Positions 46,746 to 54,927 of a stretch of 64,000 nt of DNA are shown piece by piece (within the stretch, counting starts at the first letter, position 1; each line of letters begins with the position of its first letter). The stretch lies in the NCBI RefSeq assembly GCF_024437735.1, contig NZ_JANFQO010000006.1, positions 186,001 to 250,000 of the forward strand. Direction: 5' to 3'. The notes beneath the pieces are model-generated. The model was given only the letters and a program-made list of their open reading frames with translations. It did no database searches and was not told the origin of the DNA. Origin of the DNA: Tahibacter harae. Lineage in GTDB: Bacteria > Pseudomonadota > Gammaproteobacteria > Xanthomonadales > Rhodanobacteraceae. Both the position numbers and the translations under genes were made by a program.

Positions 46746-46752
46746 CGCCGGC

Positions 46753-47787
46753 TCAGTTCCAGCTGCAGACGACTTTGCCGCAGTTGCCGGAATCCATCAG
46801 GTCGAAGCCCTTCTGGAAGTCGTCGATGTGGATCTGGTGGGTCAGCACCTTGGCCAGCGGGAAGCCGGTCAGCACCATCTGGGTCATCTTGTACCAGGTC
46901 TCGTACATGCGCCGGCCGTAGATGCCGTGCAGCACCAGGCCCTTGAAGATGACCTTGTCCCAGTCGATGCCGGCGCCCTTGGGCAATATGCCCAGCAGGG
47001 CGATCTTGCCGCCGTGGTACATGCAATCGAGCATGTCGGCGAAGGCGCGCTGGTTGCCGCTCATCTCCAGGCCCACGTCGAAGCCTTCGATGTGCAGTTC
47101 CTTGACCACGTCCTTGATCGACTGCTTGGCCACGTTGACCACGCGGGTCGCACCCATCTCGGCGGCGAGCTTGAGGCGGTAATCGTTGACGTCGGTGACC
47201 ACGACGTTGCGCGCGCCGACGTGCTTGCAGATGCCGGCGGCGATGATGCCGATGGGGCCGGCGCCGGTGATCAGCACATCCTCGCCGATCAGGTCGAATT
47301 CCAGCGCGCAGTGGGCGGCGTTGCCGTAGGGATCGAAGAAGGCGGCCAGCTCGGACGGGATCTGGTCCGGGATGGGCCACAGGTTGGACGCCGGCATGGC
47401 GATGTATTCGGCGAAGGCGCCGTTGCGGTTCACGCCGATGCCGACGGTGTTGGGGCACAGATGCTGGCGGCCGGCACGGCAGTTGCGGCAGTGGCCGCAG
47501 ACGATATGGCCTTCGGCCGAGACGCGCTGGCCGACGTGGTAGCCGCGCACGCCGGCGCCCATGTCGACGATGCGGCCGACGAATTCATGGCCTATGACCA
47601 GGCCCGGCTTGATCGTGCGCTGGGACCATTCATCCCATTTGTAGATGTGCAGGTCGGTGCCGCAGATCGCGGTCTTTTCCAGCTTCACCAGCACATCGTT
47701 GGGGCCGATCTCCGGCATCGGCACTTCTTCCATCCAGATGCCCTTGGTGGCTTCGCGCTTGACCAGGGCTTTCATCATCTTGGACAT
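46753..47787 (-). CDS. tdh: L-threonine 3-dehydrogenase
   Basis: 344 residues, the family length. Zinc-dependent medium-chain dehydrogenase: catalytic zinc ligands in ICGTDLHIY and GHEFVGRIV, structural zinc Cys in [15 protein letters not shown], and the NAD-binding [11 protein letters not shown]. It oxidises threonine to 2-amino-3-ketobutyrate, the substrate of Kbl, encoded at 41093. The usual tight kbl-tdh order is broken here by about 4.5 kb. Confidence 0.97.
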   Translation of the reverse strand: MSKMMKALVKREATKGIWMEEVPMPEIGPNDVLVKLEKTAICGTDLHIYKWDEWSQRTIKPGLVIGHEFVGRIVDMGAGVRGYHVGQRVSAEGHIVCGHCRNCRAGRQHLCPNTVGIGVNRNGAFAEYIAMPASNLWPIPDQIPSELAAFFDPYGNAAHCALEFDLIGEDVLITGAGPIGIIAAGICKHVGARNVVVTDVNDYRLKLAAEMGATRVVNVAKQSIKDVVKELHIEGFDVGLEMSGNQRAFADMLDCMYHGGKIALLGILPKGAGIDWDKVIFKGLVLHGIYGRRMYETWYKMTQMVLTGFPLAKVLTHQIHIDDFQKGFDLMDSGNCGKVVCSWN

Positions 47788-47872
47788 GGGGCAACCTCGG
47801 GGCGGGGGCCGCGATTATAGGTGCGGCCGGGCGGCGGCGCGCGGGGCGGCGGTTCAGGCTGGCAGGGCAGGG

Positions 47873-48060
47873 TTACAGGTCGCCGGGGCGCTCGGACAGG
47901 CGCTGGCGGGAGTATTTGACGGTGAGGATTCGATCCTGCTGCCGTTGACGCGCTGGATCAGGCGGAACGGCGGTCCAGCGCTTCGCGGACCTCGTCCTGG
48001 CGGTATTCGGGAACGCGCCGGCCAAGCAGCGGCGGCAGTGCCAGGTTCGCTGCCTTGGCC
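47873..48060 (-). pseudogene. decayed ParE/RelE-type toxin gene
   Basis: Read on the minus strand, three frame segments line up with the ParE family: LGRRVPEYRQDEVREALD, then after a frameshift near 47969 PFRLIQRVNGSRI, then after a second one near 47930 ILTVKYSRQRLSERPGDL and a stop at 47873. GRRVPEY, FRLI-x-RV and the ILTV-x-xSRQRL ending are typical of ParE toxins. The N-terminal half and any antitoxin gene are missing. It fills most of the 342-bp gap between rlmJ and tdh. Confidence 0.75.
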
Positions 48061-48082
48061 CTCAGGCGTGCGGCTTCTCCAC

Positions 48083-48112
48083 GGAAACCGGGCGGATGCC
48101 ATCCCGGTTTCC
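48083..48112. repeat. perfect 10-bp hairpin after rlmJ
   Basis: GGAAACCGGG (48083-48092) and CCCGGTTTCC (48103-48112) flank a 10-nt loop. It lies 18 nt past the rlmJ stop and could end that transcript, although no T-run follows on either strand; it may also mark the edge of the decayed toxin locus. Confidence 0.55.
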
Positions 48113-48129
48113 CCCTGTAGACAGCCACC

Positions 48130-48981
48130 TCACTCCTGCACCAGCCACTCCACCCGCTGCTGCCCGAAGCGCCCCTGGGCCAGGTGCTGCACCAGCACCG
48201 GCAGCAGTTCCTCCAGCTGGCGGTCGAACTTCCAGGGCGGGTTGATGATGGCCATGCCGGTACCGTTCAGGCGCAGGGCCGAGTTGTCCGGATGCAGCAG
48301 CAGCTCGGCCACCAGCACCTTGCCGAAGCCGCTCTGGCGCAGCCAGCGGTGGAAGCCGCTGATCTGCTGGCGCAGCTTGATCGGATACCAGACGGCGTAG
48401 ATGCCGTTGGGCCAGCGCGTGCGCGCCTGGGCCAGGGCGGCCTCGATCAGGCGGAACTCGCCGTCCTGGGCCTCGAACGGCGGGTCTATCAGCACCAGGC
48501 CGCGCTTTTCCCTGGGCGGCAGCAGCGCCTTGAGCGCCTCGTAGCCGTCGCGCTCGTGCACGGCGACGCGGCTGTCGCCGCGGAACACCTCGCGCAGCGC
48601 CGCGGCCTCGTCGGGTTGCAGCTCGCACAGCTGGGCGCGGTCGCCATCGCGCAGCAGCAGGCTGGCCAGCAGCGGCGAGCCCGGGTATACGGCGATGTCG
48701 TGGGCGGCGCGGTTGCCGTTGAGCGCGCGCACCAGGTTGAGATAGACGTGCAGCGACGCGGGCAGGCGCGAGGCTTCCAGCAGGCGCAGCACGCCGTCGG
48801 CGAATTCGCGGGTCTTGCGCGCTTCCTCGCCGTGCAGGTCGTAACGGCCGCGGCCGGCGTGGGTGTCGATGTAGCAGAAGGCAGTCTGCTTCTGCTTCAG
48901 CGCCTCGATCAGGCCGACCAGCACGCTGTGCTTGAGCACATCGGCGAAGTTGCCCGCATGGTAGGCATGCCGGTAGTTCAT
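48130..48981 (-). CDS. rlmJ: 23S rRNA (adenine2030-N6)-methyltransferase
   Basis: 283 residues, matching RlmJ. The N-terminus MNYRHAYHAGNFADVLKH is the family signature, SAM-binding includes CYIDTHAGRGRYDL, and the catalytic motif reads LIDPPFE, the DPPF type of N6-adenine methyltransferases. It modifies A2030 of 23S rRNA. It is divergent from the DUF885 gene across 192 bp. Confidence 0.95.
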   Translation of the reverse strand: MNYRHAYHAGNFADVLKHSVLVGLIEALKQKQTAFCYIDTHAGRGRYDLHGEEARKTREFADGVLRLLEASRLPASLHVYLNLVRALNGNRAAHDIAVYPGSPLLASLLLRDGDRAQLCELQPDEAAALREVFRGDSRVAVHERDGYEALKALLPPREKRGLVLIDPPFEAQDGEFRLIEAALAQARTRWPNGIYAVWYPIKLRQQISGFHRWLRQSGFGKVLVAELLLHPDNSALRLNGTGMAIINPPWKFDRQLEELLPVLVQHLAQGRFGQQRVEWLVQE

Positions 48982-49173
48982 GGGCTCTCCTTCGCGCGCT
49001 GACTGCCGGCCGGCAGTATACGGTCCCGCACGATCCGGCGGCGTGCCGCCGGTCCCAGGTGCCGCCGCGCAGTTCCGCCCGCCCGCCGCATGACTTCCGG
49101 CACCTACGCCGCCGTTGCAACGTGCGACAGTTCACCGCCTGTCACATCCACATTGTTCCCCTGGGGGAGTTGC

Positions 49174-50994
49174 ATGAAACGCCTGCTCAAATGGCTCTTG
49201 GGCCTGTTCCTGGTTCTCGTCGTGGGCATAGGCCTGCTGTTCGTCCACGTCTGGTATTTCAAGCCGGCCAAGCTGGACTGGTTCTATGCCCGCGTGTTCG
49301 CCAAGTTCGCCGTGGCCAACCCGGAAATGCTCTCCAGCATGCGCGTGCTGCCGGACTGGCTGGATTTCTACAGCGACGACCTGGCCGACGCCTCGCCGGC
49401 CGAGGAAGAGCGCCAGTTCCAGCAGACCAAGTCCGATCACGACATGCTGCTGACCTATGACCGCGGCGGCCTGGATGCCCAGGGCAAGCTGTCCTACGAC
49501 GTGCTGGAATATTTCCTGCGCCTGCAGGTCGAGGGCGACAAGTTCCGCGGCTACAGCTTCCCGGTCAACCAGCTGTTCGGCGTGCAAAGCTCGCTGCCGG
49601 ATTTCCTCGCCCAGCAGCATCAGGTCACCAACAAGGGCGAGGCCGAGGACTACATCAAGCGCCTGAACAAGTTCCCGCAGAAATTCGACCAGGTGATGGA
49701 AGGCCTGCGCCTGTACGAAGGCAAAGGCATAGTCCCGCCGCGCTTCACCGTGGACAAGGTCATCACCCAGATGCAGGGCTTCGCCGGCACCGCGCCGAAC
49801 GAGAACACCCTGTACGTCACCTTCAAGGCCAAGCTGGAAAAGATCCCGGCCGACAAAATGGACGCAGCCACGCGCGAAGACCTGCTCAAGCGCGTGGAGC
49901 AGACGATCAAGGACACCGTCTATCCCGCCTACGCCAAGCTGATCGCGCATGAGGAAGCCCTGCGCGCCAAGGCCGACGGCAACTACGGCGCCTGGCACCT
50001 GCCCGACGGCGAGGCCTATTACGCCTGGTGCATACGCAGCCATACCACCACGGAAATGACCGCGGCGCAGATCCACGACATCGGCCTGGCCGAAGTCGCC
50101 CGCATCAGCGGCGAGATGGACGCCATCCTGCGCTCGCGCGACATGACCGAAGGCACCATCGGCGACCGCGTGCGCACGCTGACGGCCAGCCCCGACCAGC
50201 TGTTCCCGAACACGCCGGAAGGCAAGAAGCAGCTGCTGGCGCATTTCCAGGCCATCATCGACGACATCGACGGCAAGCTGGGCCCGGCCTTCGATGTGCG
50301 TCCCAAGCTCGGCGTCAAGGTCGAGGCTGTGCCGGAGTTCTCCCAGGCCACCGCGCCGGGTGCGTACTACCAGCCGGGCGCCTTCGACGGTTCGCGTCCG
50401 GGCATCTTCTACGCCAACCTGCGCAACGTGGCGGAGATGCCGCGCTTCACCATGCGCACGCTGGCCTACCACGAGGCGATTCCCGGCCACCATTTCCAGA
50501 TTGCGATTCAGCAGGAACTGCAGGGCGTGCCGTTCTTCCGCCGCGTGCTGCCTTTCACTGCCTATTCCGAAGGCTGGGCGCTGTACACCGAACGCCTGGC
50601 CTGGGAGCTGGGCTTCCAGAACGATCCGCTGGACAACCTGGGCCGCCTGCGCGACGAGATGATGCGTGCCGTGCGCCTGGTGGTGGACACCGGCATCCAT
50701 TCCAAGAAGTGGACCCGCGAACAGGCCATCCAGTACATGCTGGACAACACCGGCATGGTCGAGACCGACGTGGTGGCCGAGATCGAGCGCTACTTCGTCA
50801 TGCCGGGCCAGGCGCTGGGCTACAAGGTCGGCATGATCAAGATTCTGGAGCTGCGCGAAAAAGCGAAGAAGGAACTGGGCGACAAGTTCGACATCCGCCA
50901 GTTCCACAACGTGGTCCTGACCAGCGGCGCGCTGCCGATGGTGCTGCTGGAGCGCCAGGTCGACGAATGGATAGCCAAGAGCAAGGGCGCCTGA
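49174..50994 (+). CDS. DUF885 family membrane-anchored metallopeptidase-like protein
   Basis: 606 residues from the ATG at 49174, which has GGGGGAG five nt upstream. One N-terminal membrane anchor (LLKWLLGLFLVLVVGIGLLF), then a large soluble, probably periplasmic, all-helical domain. The zinc-peptidase motif reads YHEAIPGHHFQ (about residue 432), with a downstream Glu in YSEGWALYTERLAWE as third ligand. Function of the family is not settled; a peptidase role is inferred. It leads a rightward run with the GNAT gene overlapping its end. Confidence 0.88.
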   Translation: MKRLLKWLLGLFLVLVVGIGLLFVHVWYFKPAKLDWFYARVFAKFAVANPEMLSSMRVLPDWLDFYSDDLADASPAEEERQFQQTKSDHDMLLTYDRGGLDAQGKLSYDVLEYFLRLQVEGDKFRGYSFPVNQLFGVQSSLPDFLAQQHQVTNKGEAEDYIKRLNKFPQKFDQVMEGLRLYEGKGIVPPRFTVDKVITQMQGFAGTAPNENTLYVTFKAKLEKIPADKMDAATREDLLKRVEQTIKDTVYPAYAKLIAHEEALRAKADGNYGAWHLPDGEAYYAWCIRSHTTTEMTAAQIHDIGLAEVARISGEMDAILRSRDMTEGTIGDRVRTLTASPDQLFPNTPEGKKQLLAHFQAIIDDIDGKLGPAFDVRPKLGVKVEAVPEFSQATAPGAYYQPGAFDGSRPGIFYANLRNVAEMPRFTMRTLAYHEAIPGHHFQIAIQQELQGVPFFRRVLPFTAYSEGWALYTERLAWELGFQNDPLDNLGRLRDEMMRAVRLVVDTGIHSKKWTREQAIQYMLDNTGMVETDVVAEIERYFVMPGQALGYKVGMIKILELREKAKKELGDKFDIRQFHNVVLTSGALPMVLLERQVDEWIAKSKGA

Positions 50995-51593
50995 GCGGCG
51001 GCCTGCGCATCAGCTGTTGCCGCGGTGCGGCGGTGACGCCGCACCTGGCCGCGGTGGCTGCGCTGCGCATCGCCGTGTTCCGCGACTGGCCGTATTGCTA
51101 TGCGGGCGATGCCGGCTACGAGGCGCAGTACCTGGCCGCCTATGCGGCTTCGCCGCGCAGCCTGTTCGTGCTGGCCTGGGACGGCGATGCGGTGATCGGC
51201 GCGTCCACCGCGGTGCCGCTGGCCGACGATGCGCCGGCCTTCCGCCAGCCCTTCGCGGAACGCGGCCTGGACGTGGAAAACGTGTTCTATTTCGGCGAAT
51301 CCGTGCTGCTGCCGCAGTACCGCGGCCGCGGCGTGGGCCATGCCTTCTTTGACTGGCGCGAGGCGCGCGCGCGGGAACTGGGGTTCGGTCTGGCCGCGTT
51401 CTGCGCGGTGGAGCGCGATCCCGCCGATCCGCGCCGTCCGCCCGGCCACCGCGACAACGATGCGTTCTGGCGCAAGCGCGGCTACCAGCGCCAGGACGAC
51501 ATGTTCTGTCATCTGGAATGGCAGGAAACCGGCACCGCCGCGCCGCAGTCGCATGCGCTGCGTTTCTGGCTGCGCGAACTGGAGAAAGGCTGA
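50967..51593 (+). CDS. GNAT family acetyltransferase
   Basis: 208 residues from the ATG at 50967, overlapping the DUF885 gene by 28 nt with AGG seven nt upstream. The acetyl-CoA pyrophosphate loop is LLPQYRGRGVGHAFFDWRE (about residue 120). It is full length for a single-domain GNAT. The C-terminal part RDNDAFWRKRGYQRQDDM fits the fold. Substrate unknown. Its stop overlaps the next gene start as TGATG, so it is coupled to the amidase gene. Confidence 0.88.
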   Translation: MDSQEQGRLSGGLRISCCRGAAVTPHLAAVAALRIAVFRDWPYCYAGDAGYEAQYLAAYAASPRSLFVLAWDGDAVIGASTAVPLADDAPAFRQPFAERGLDVENVFYFGESVLLPQYRGRGVGHAFFDWREARARELGFGLAAFCAVERDPADPRRPPGHRDNDAFWRKRGYQRQDDMFCHLEWQETGTAAPQSHALRFWLRELEKG

Positions 51594-52468
51594 TGCGCGT
51601 TGCTGCAGCACAGTGGCCGATACAGGCGCCGGCGGATTTCGACGCCTTTGCCCGGCGCCTGCGCGCCGAACTCGAAGGCGTCGCTGCGCAGGGCGCGCAG
51701 CTGGCCGTGCTGCCGGAATACCTGGCGCTGGAACTGGCCGGCGCGTTCGCCGCGGACGTGCGCGGCGATTTCACCGCTTCGCTGGCGGCGCTGCAGGATC
51801 TCTACGCCGGCTGGACGCACCTGTTCGCTGCGCTCGCCAGAGACTGCGGCCTGCACCTGCTGGCCGGCACCTTCCTGCTGCGCCAGCCCAACGGCCGCTA
51901 CCGCAATCGCGCCGAACTGTTCGCACCCGACGGTCGCCGCTGGTTCCAGGACAAGCTCACCCTGACCGGCTTCGAGCGCGCCGCCGGCGTGATCGAAGCC
52001 GGCGACTCATTGCAGGTATTCGACACCGCGTTGGGCCGCATCGGCGTGAATATCTGCTACGACAGCGAATTCCCGCTTTACGCGCGGCGCCAGTACGAAG
52101 CCGGCGCCCGCCTGCTGCTGGTGCCCAGCTGTACCGACACCGCCGCCGGCGCCACCCGCGTGCGCGTGGGCTGCCAGGCGCGCGCGCTGGAGAACCAGTG
52201 CCACGTGGTGCAGTCCGTCACCGCGGGCGAAGCCGCCTGGAGTCCCGCGCTGGACAGCAACACCGGCCGCGCCGCCGTGTACGCCCCCAGCGACCGCGGC
52301 CTTCCTGACGACGGCGTCGTTGCCATCGCTGCACCGGATGTGATCTGGGTCTGTGCGGATATCGACGCCGGCCGCCTGGACGAAGTGCGCCGCGAAGGCC
52401 AGGTGGCCAATGCGGCGGATTGGGAATCGCAGCTGCGGCCAGGCGTGGCGGCGGCGGTGGTGAGCTGA
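51593..52468 (+). CDS. carbon-nitrogen hydrolase (nitrilase superfamily)
   Basis: 291 residues from the ATG at 51593. The catalytic triad of the superfamily is visible: Glu in LAVLPEYLALE, Lys in RWFQDKLTLTGFE and Cys in GVNICYDSEFPLYAR. It should hydrolyse an amide or related C-N bond in the cytoplasm. It is translationally coupled to the GNAT gene, an arrangement of acetyltransferase plus amidohydrolase seen in several Proteobacteria, but the substrate is unknown. Confidence 0.92.
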   Translation: MRVAAAQWPIQAPADFDAFARRLRAELEGVAAQGAQLAVLPEYLALELAGAFAADVRGDFTASLAALQDLYAGWTHLFAALARDCGLHLLAGTFLLRQPNGRYRNRAELFAPDGRRWFQDKLTLTGFERAAGVIEAGDSLQVFDTALGRIGVNICYDSEFPLYARRQYEAGARLLLVPSCTDTAAGATRVRVGCQARALENQCHVVQSVTAGEAAWSPALDSNTGRAAVYAPSDRGLPDDGVVAIAAPDVIWVCADIDAGRLDEVRREGQVANAADWESQLRPGVAAAVVS

Positions 52469-52527
52469 GCGCAATCCGCAGCACGTACACTGTGCCTGTT
52501 CCCCACTCGCAGCAGGAAGCTTGCCGG

Positions 52528-53004
52528 ATGAACGCGCAGGACATCATCGACGCACTGGTCATCTCCGGCATCTGCCTGCGCGAGCAGATCGAAGGTTGTA
52601 CGGAGCAGGAGATAGCGCAGCTGGAACGCAAGGCCGGCGCGCCGCTGCCGCAGCAGTACAAGACCTTTCTCGCCGCCGCCGGCCGCGCCGCACCGGGCTT
52701 CTTCACTGGCACCGATTTCTATATCCGCCAAGTCGACGGCCTGACTGAAGACGCCGCGGATCTGCTGCGGGAGAACAACGAACCGTTCGATTTGCCCGCC
52801 GGCGCCTTCGTCTTCTCCATGCACCAGGGTTACGTCTTTCATTACTTCATTCTGTCGGACGACGCAGACCCACCGGTCTACACGTATTGCGAAGGAAAAG
52901 GCATGCCGCGACCGGCGGGTGAATCCTTCAGCGACTACCTGTTGAACTCCGTCGACTGGCATGTGCGTATAGCGGAGGAAGCACGGGCGTACAGCAAGCC
53001 GTAG
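52528..53004 (+). CDS. SMI1/KNR4 family protein
   Basis: 158 residues from the ATG at 52528 (an upstream frame reaches into the previous gene's end and has no ribosome site). The domain shows EQEIAQLERKAGAPLPQQYK near residue 25 and GAFVFSMHQGYVFHYFILSD later, typical of SMI1_KNR4. In bacteria this fold often serves as an immunity protein against polymorphic or contact-delivered toxins. No toxin gene is near, so here it is an orphan or has another role. Confidence 0.82.
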   Translation: MNAQDIIDALVISGICLREQIEGCTEQEIAQLERKAGAPLPQQYKTFLAAAGRAAPGFFTGTDFYIRQVDGLTEDAADLLRENNEPFDLPAGAFVFSMHQGYVFHYFILSDDADPPVYTYCEGKGMPRPAGESFSDYLLNSVDWHVRIAEEARAYSKP

Positions 53005-53055
53005 GTAGCCGCGTCGCAAAGGTGCTGGGTAACCCCCCGGGTCTTCTGGTGAAAC

Positions 53056-53616
53056 CTATGCCAGGAACAGGCTCACCCCCGGCACCACCCACAGCGAAAC
53101 CGAAGCCAGCCCGCTGCCGATCACTGCAGCGGCCAGCACGTCGCTGGGAAAATGCAGGCCCAGGATCACCCGCGACGCCGCCACCAGCAGCGTGAACGGC
53201 ACCAGCAGCAGGGCCAGCAGCGGGAAGTAGGCGATGGCGACCAGGCTGAAACTCACCGCGTGCAAGGTGTGGCCGGAGGGGAAACTGTATTCGTCCAGCG
53301 GCGGGATATGCGCGACGATGCCCTGGTGTGCGCGGAACGGGCGCGGGCGGCGCGTGTGTTTCTTCAGGCTGCGATAGAGCAGCAGGGCGATGATGCCGAC
53401 CACCGCCATGTGCAGCGCGCCCTGGGCGCCGCGACTGCCGCCGAACAGGGCGAGCACGCCCATCAGCGCATACCAGAACACGCCGTCGCCGGCACGGCTG
53501 ATGGCGCGGAAGAAGGTGACTATGGCCTTGCGCGCGCCCCAGCGGTTGGCGGCCAGGCACAGGCGCCATTCGCCGCTGCGGATTTCGAGGCGGTTCCAGC
53601 GTTCAATCGCGTTCAT
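53056..53616 (-). CDS. PAP2 family phosphatase
   Basis: 186 residues, five to six membrane segments. The three PAP2 motifs are KKHTRRPRPF, SFPSGHTLHA and SRVILGLHFPSD, with both catalytic His. It should dephosphorylate a lipid phosphate at the outer inner-membrane face. It overlaps the end of the glycosyltransferase gene by 4 nt (ATGA), so the two form a lipid-glycosylation/dephosphorylation pair. Confidence 0.92.
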   Translation of the reverse strand: MNAIERWNRLEIRSGEWRLCLAANRWGARKAIVTFFRAISRAGDGVFWYALMGVLALFGGSRGAQGALHMAVVGIIALLLYRSLKKHTRRPRPFRAHQGIVAHIPPLDEYSFPSGHTLHAVSFSLVAIAYFPLLALLLVPFTLLVAASRVILGLHFPSDVLAAAVIGSGLASVSLWVVPGVSLFLA

Positions 53617-54740
53617 GCGCGGCTCCCCAGCGAGGCAAGTAATTCGGCGAAATGGTCGGTGACCGACTGCGGACTCAGGTTCAGCACGGCCTGGCGGCCG
53701 GCGGCGGCGAGGCGGCGGCGCAGCGCGGCGTCGTGCGCGGTTTCCACGCTGGCGGCGACAAAGGCATCGGCGTCGGCGCAGGCGATGCGGCGGCCGTTCA
53801 CGCCATCGGCGATGTGTTCGCGCGCGGCGCCGTAGTCGAAGGCGACGGTGGCCACGCCGCTGGCCATGGCTTCCAGCGTGACATTGCCGAAGGTCTCGCT
53901 CAGGCTGGCGAACAGGAACAGGTCGCAGCTGGCGAAATGTGCGGCCAGGTTTTCCCCGCGCAGCGGGCCGGTGAAGACGAAATCCGGATTGGCCGCCGCC
54001 AGCTCGGCCCGCGCCGGGCCGTCGCCGATCCAGACATAACGGGCATTGGGGCAGTGCTGCTGCAGCGCACGGAAGGCGCGCACGTTCAGCGCAAGATTCT
54101 TTTCCGGTGCGATGCGGCCGACATAGACCACGGCCAGTTCGTCCGGCGTCAGTCCCCAGCCGCGGCGCAGCGCTTCGTCGCGCCGCGCGGGATCGAACAA
54201 CTGCGTATCCACCGCGCGGCGCAGCAGGCGCACGCCGCTGAAGCCGCGTTCGGCGAGGAAATCGGCCAGCTCCTGGGTCGGCACCAGGGTGGCGGCCGAA
54301 TGGGCGTGGAAATGGCGCAGCCAGGCGAACACCGCCGGCGTCAGCCAGCCCAGGCCGTAGAAGCGCGCGAAATCGTCGAAGCGCGTGTGGAAGCCGGTGC
54401 TCGCGGCGATGCCCAGGCGCCGCGCCGCGCGCAGGGCGGAATGGCCCAGCGGGCCTTCGGTCGCCACGTAGATCGCATCCGGCCGCGCCGCGCGCCACAG
54501 CCGCTCCAGCCGGCGCCGCGCCGGCAGGCCGAAACGCAGGCCGGGATAGCGCGGAATGGCCGCGCCGCGTACCTGCACGTCCTCGCCCACGATCTGGTCG
54601 GTGCCGGCCTGGGGCTGGCGCGGACGGATCAGCTGCACCGCATGGCCGCGGCCGCACAGACCCTGCGCCAGCGCCTGTACGGTCAGGGCGACGCCGTTGA
54701 TCTCGGGCGGATAGGTCTCGGTGACGATGGCGATGCGCAT
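53613..54740 (-). CDS. GT4 glycosyltransferase (SqdX/MgtA-like)
   Basis: 375 residues. N-terminal MRIAIVTETYPPEINGVALT, the acceptor-side GFHTRFDDFARFYGLG, and the C-terminal sugar-nucleotide domain with GRIAPEKNL and ASLSETFGNVTLEAMASG (the E-x7-E of GT4 enzymes). Similar proteins add a sugar to diacylglycerol or to phosphatidylinositol-type lipids. Acting with the coupled PAP2 enzyme (which can make diacylglycerol), a glycolipid-making role is likely, and such lipids can replace phospholipids under phosphate starvation; the pst operon lies divergently beside it. This last link is inference. Confidence 0.88.
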   Translation of the reverse strand: MRIAIVTETYPPEINGVALTVQALAQGLCGRGHAVQLIRPRQPQAGTDQIVGEDVQVRGAAIPRYPGLRFGLPARRRLERLWRAARPDAIYVATEGPLGHSALRAARRLGIAASTGFHTRFDDFARFYGLGWLTPAVFAWLRHFHAHSAATLVPTQELADFLAERGFSGVRLLRRAVDTQLFDPARRDEALRRGWGLTPDELAVVYVGRIAPEKNLALNVRAFRALQQHCPNARYVWIGDGPARAELAAANPDFVFTGPLRGENLAAHFASCDLFLFASLSETFGNVTLEAMASGVATVAFDYGAAREHIADGVNGRRIACADADAFVAASVETAHDAALRRRLAAAGRQAVLNLSPQSVTDHFAELLASLGSRA

Positions 54741-54887
54741 GGCGCCGGGCTCCGCACGCGCGTCCCCGCCGCGCTGTCGGGCCGGGACGCCGCGTACTCA
54801 GGTTTGGCGCATGCTCGGCGCGGGCAATTGCGTGCCGATGGCAGGCAGGTGACGCCGGGGTGACAGGGTCTTGGTGTGCTTTCCTGC

Positions 54888-54905
54888 CTGTAACATGACT
54901 GTCAT
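54888..54905 (+). promoter_or_regulatory. Pho box (PhoB binding site) for pstC
   Basis: CTGTAAC (54888-54894) and CTGTCAT (54899-54905), direct repeats of 7 nt separated by 4 nt (ATGA), as in the classical Pho box CTGTCAT-N4-CTGTCAT. A TAGCTT at 54916-54921, 10 nt further, fits as a -10 element. It lies 22 nt before the pstC start codon. Confidence 0.85.
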
Positions 54906-54927
54906 ATTCAGGACCTAGCTTGCGCCA

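Noticed and set aside
49132-50907. 591-codon minus-strand frame opposite the DUF885 gene
   Set aside because: Gln/Val/Gly/His-rich shadow without motifs; DUF885 strand has a zinc motif and ribosome site.
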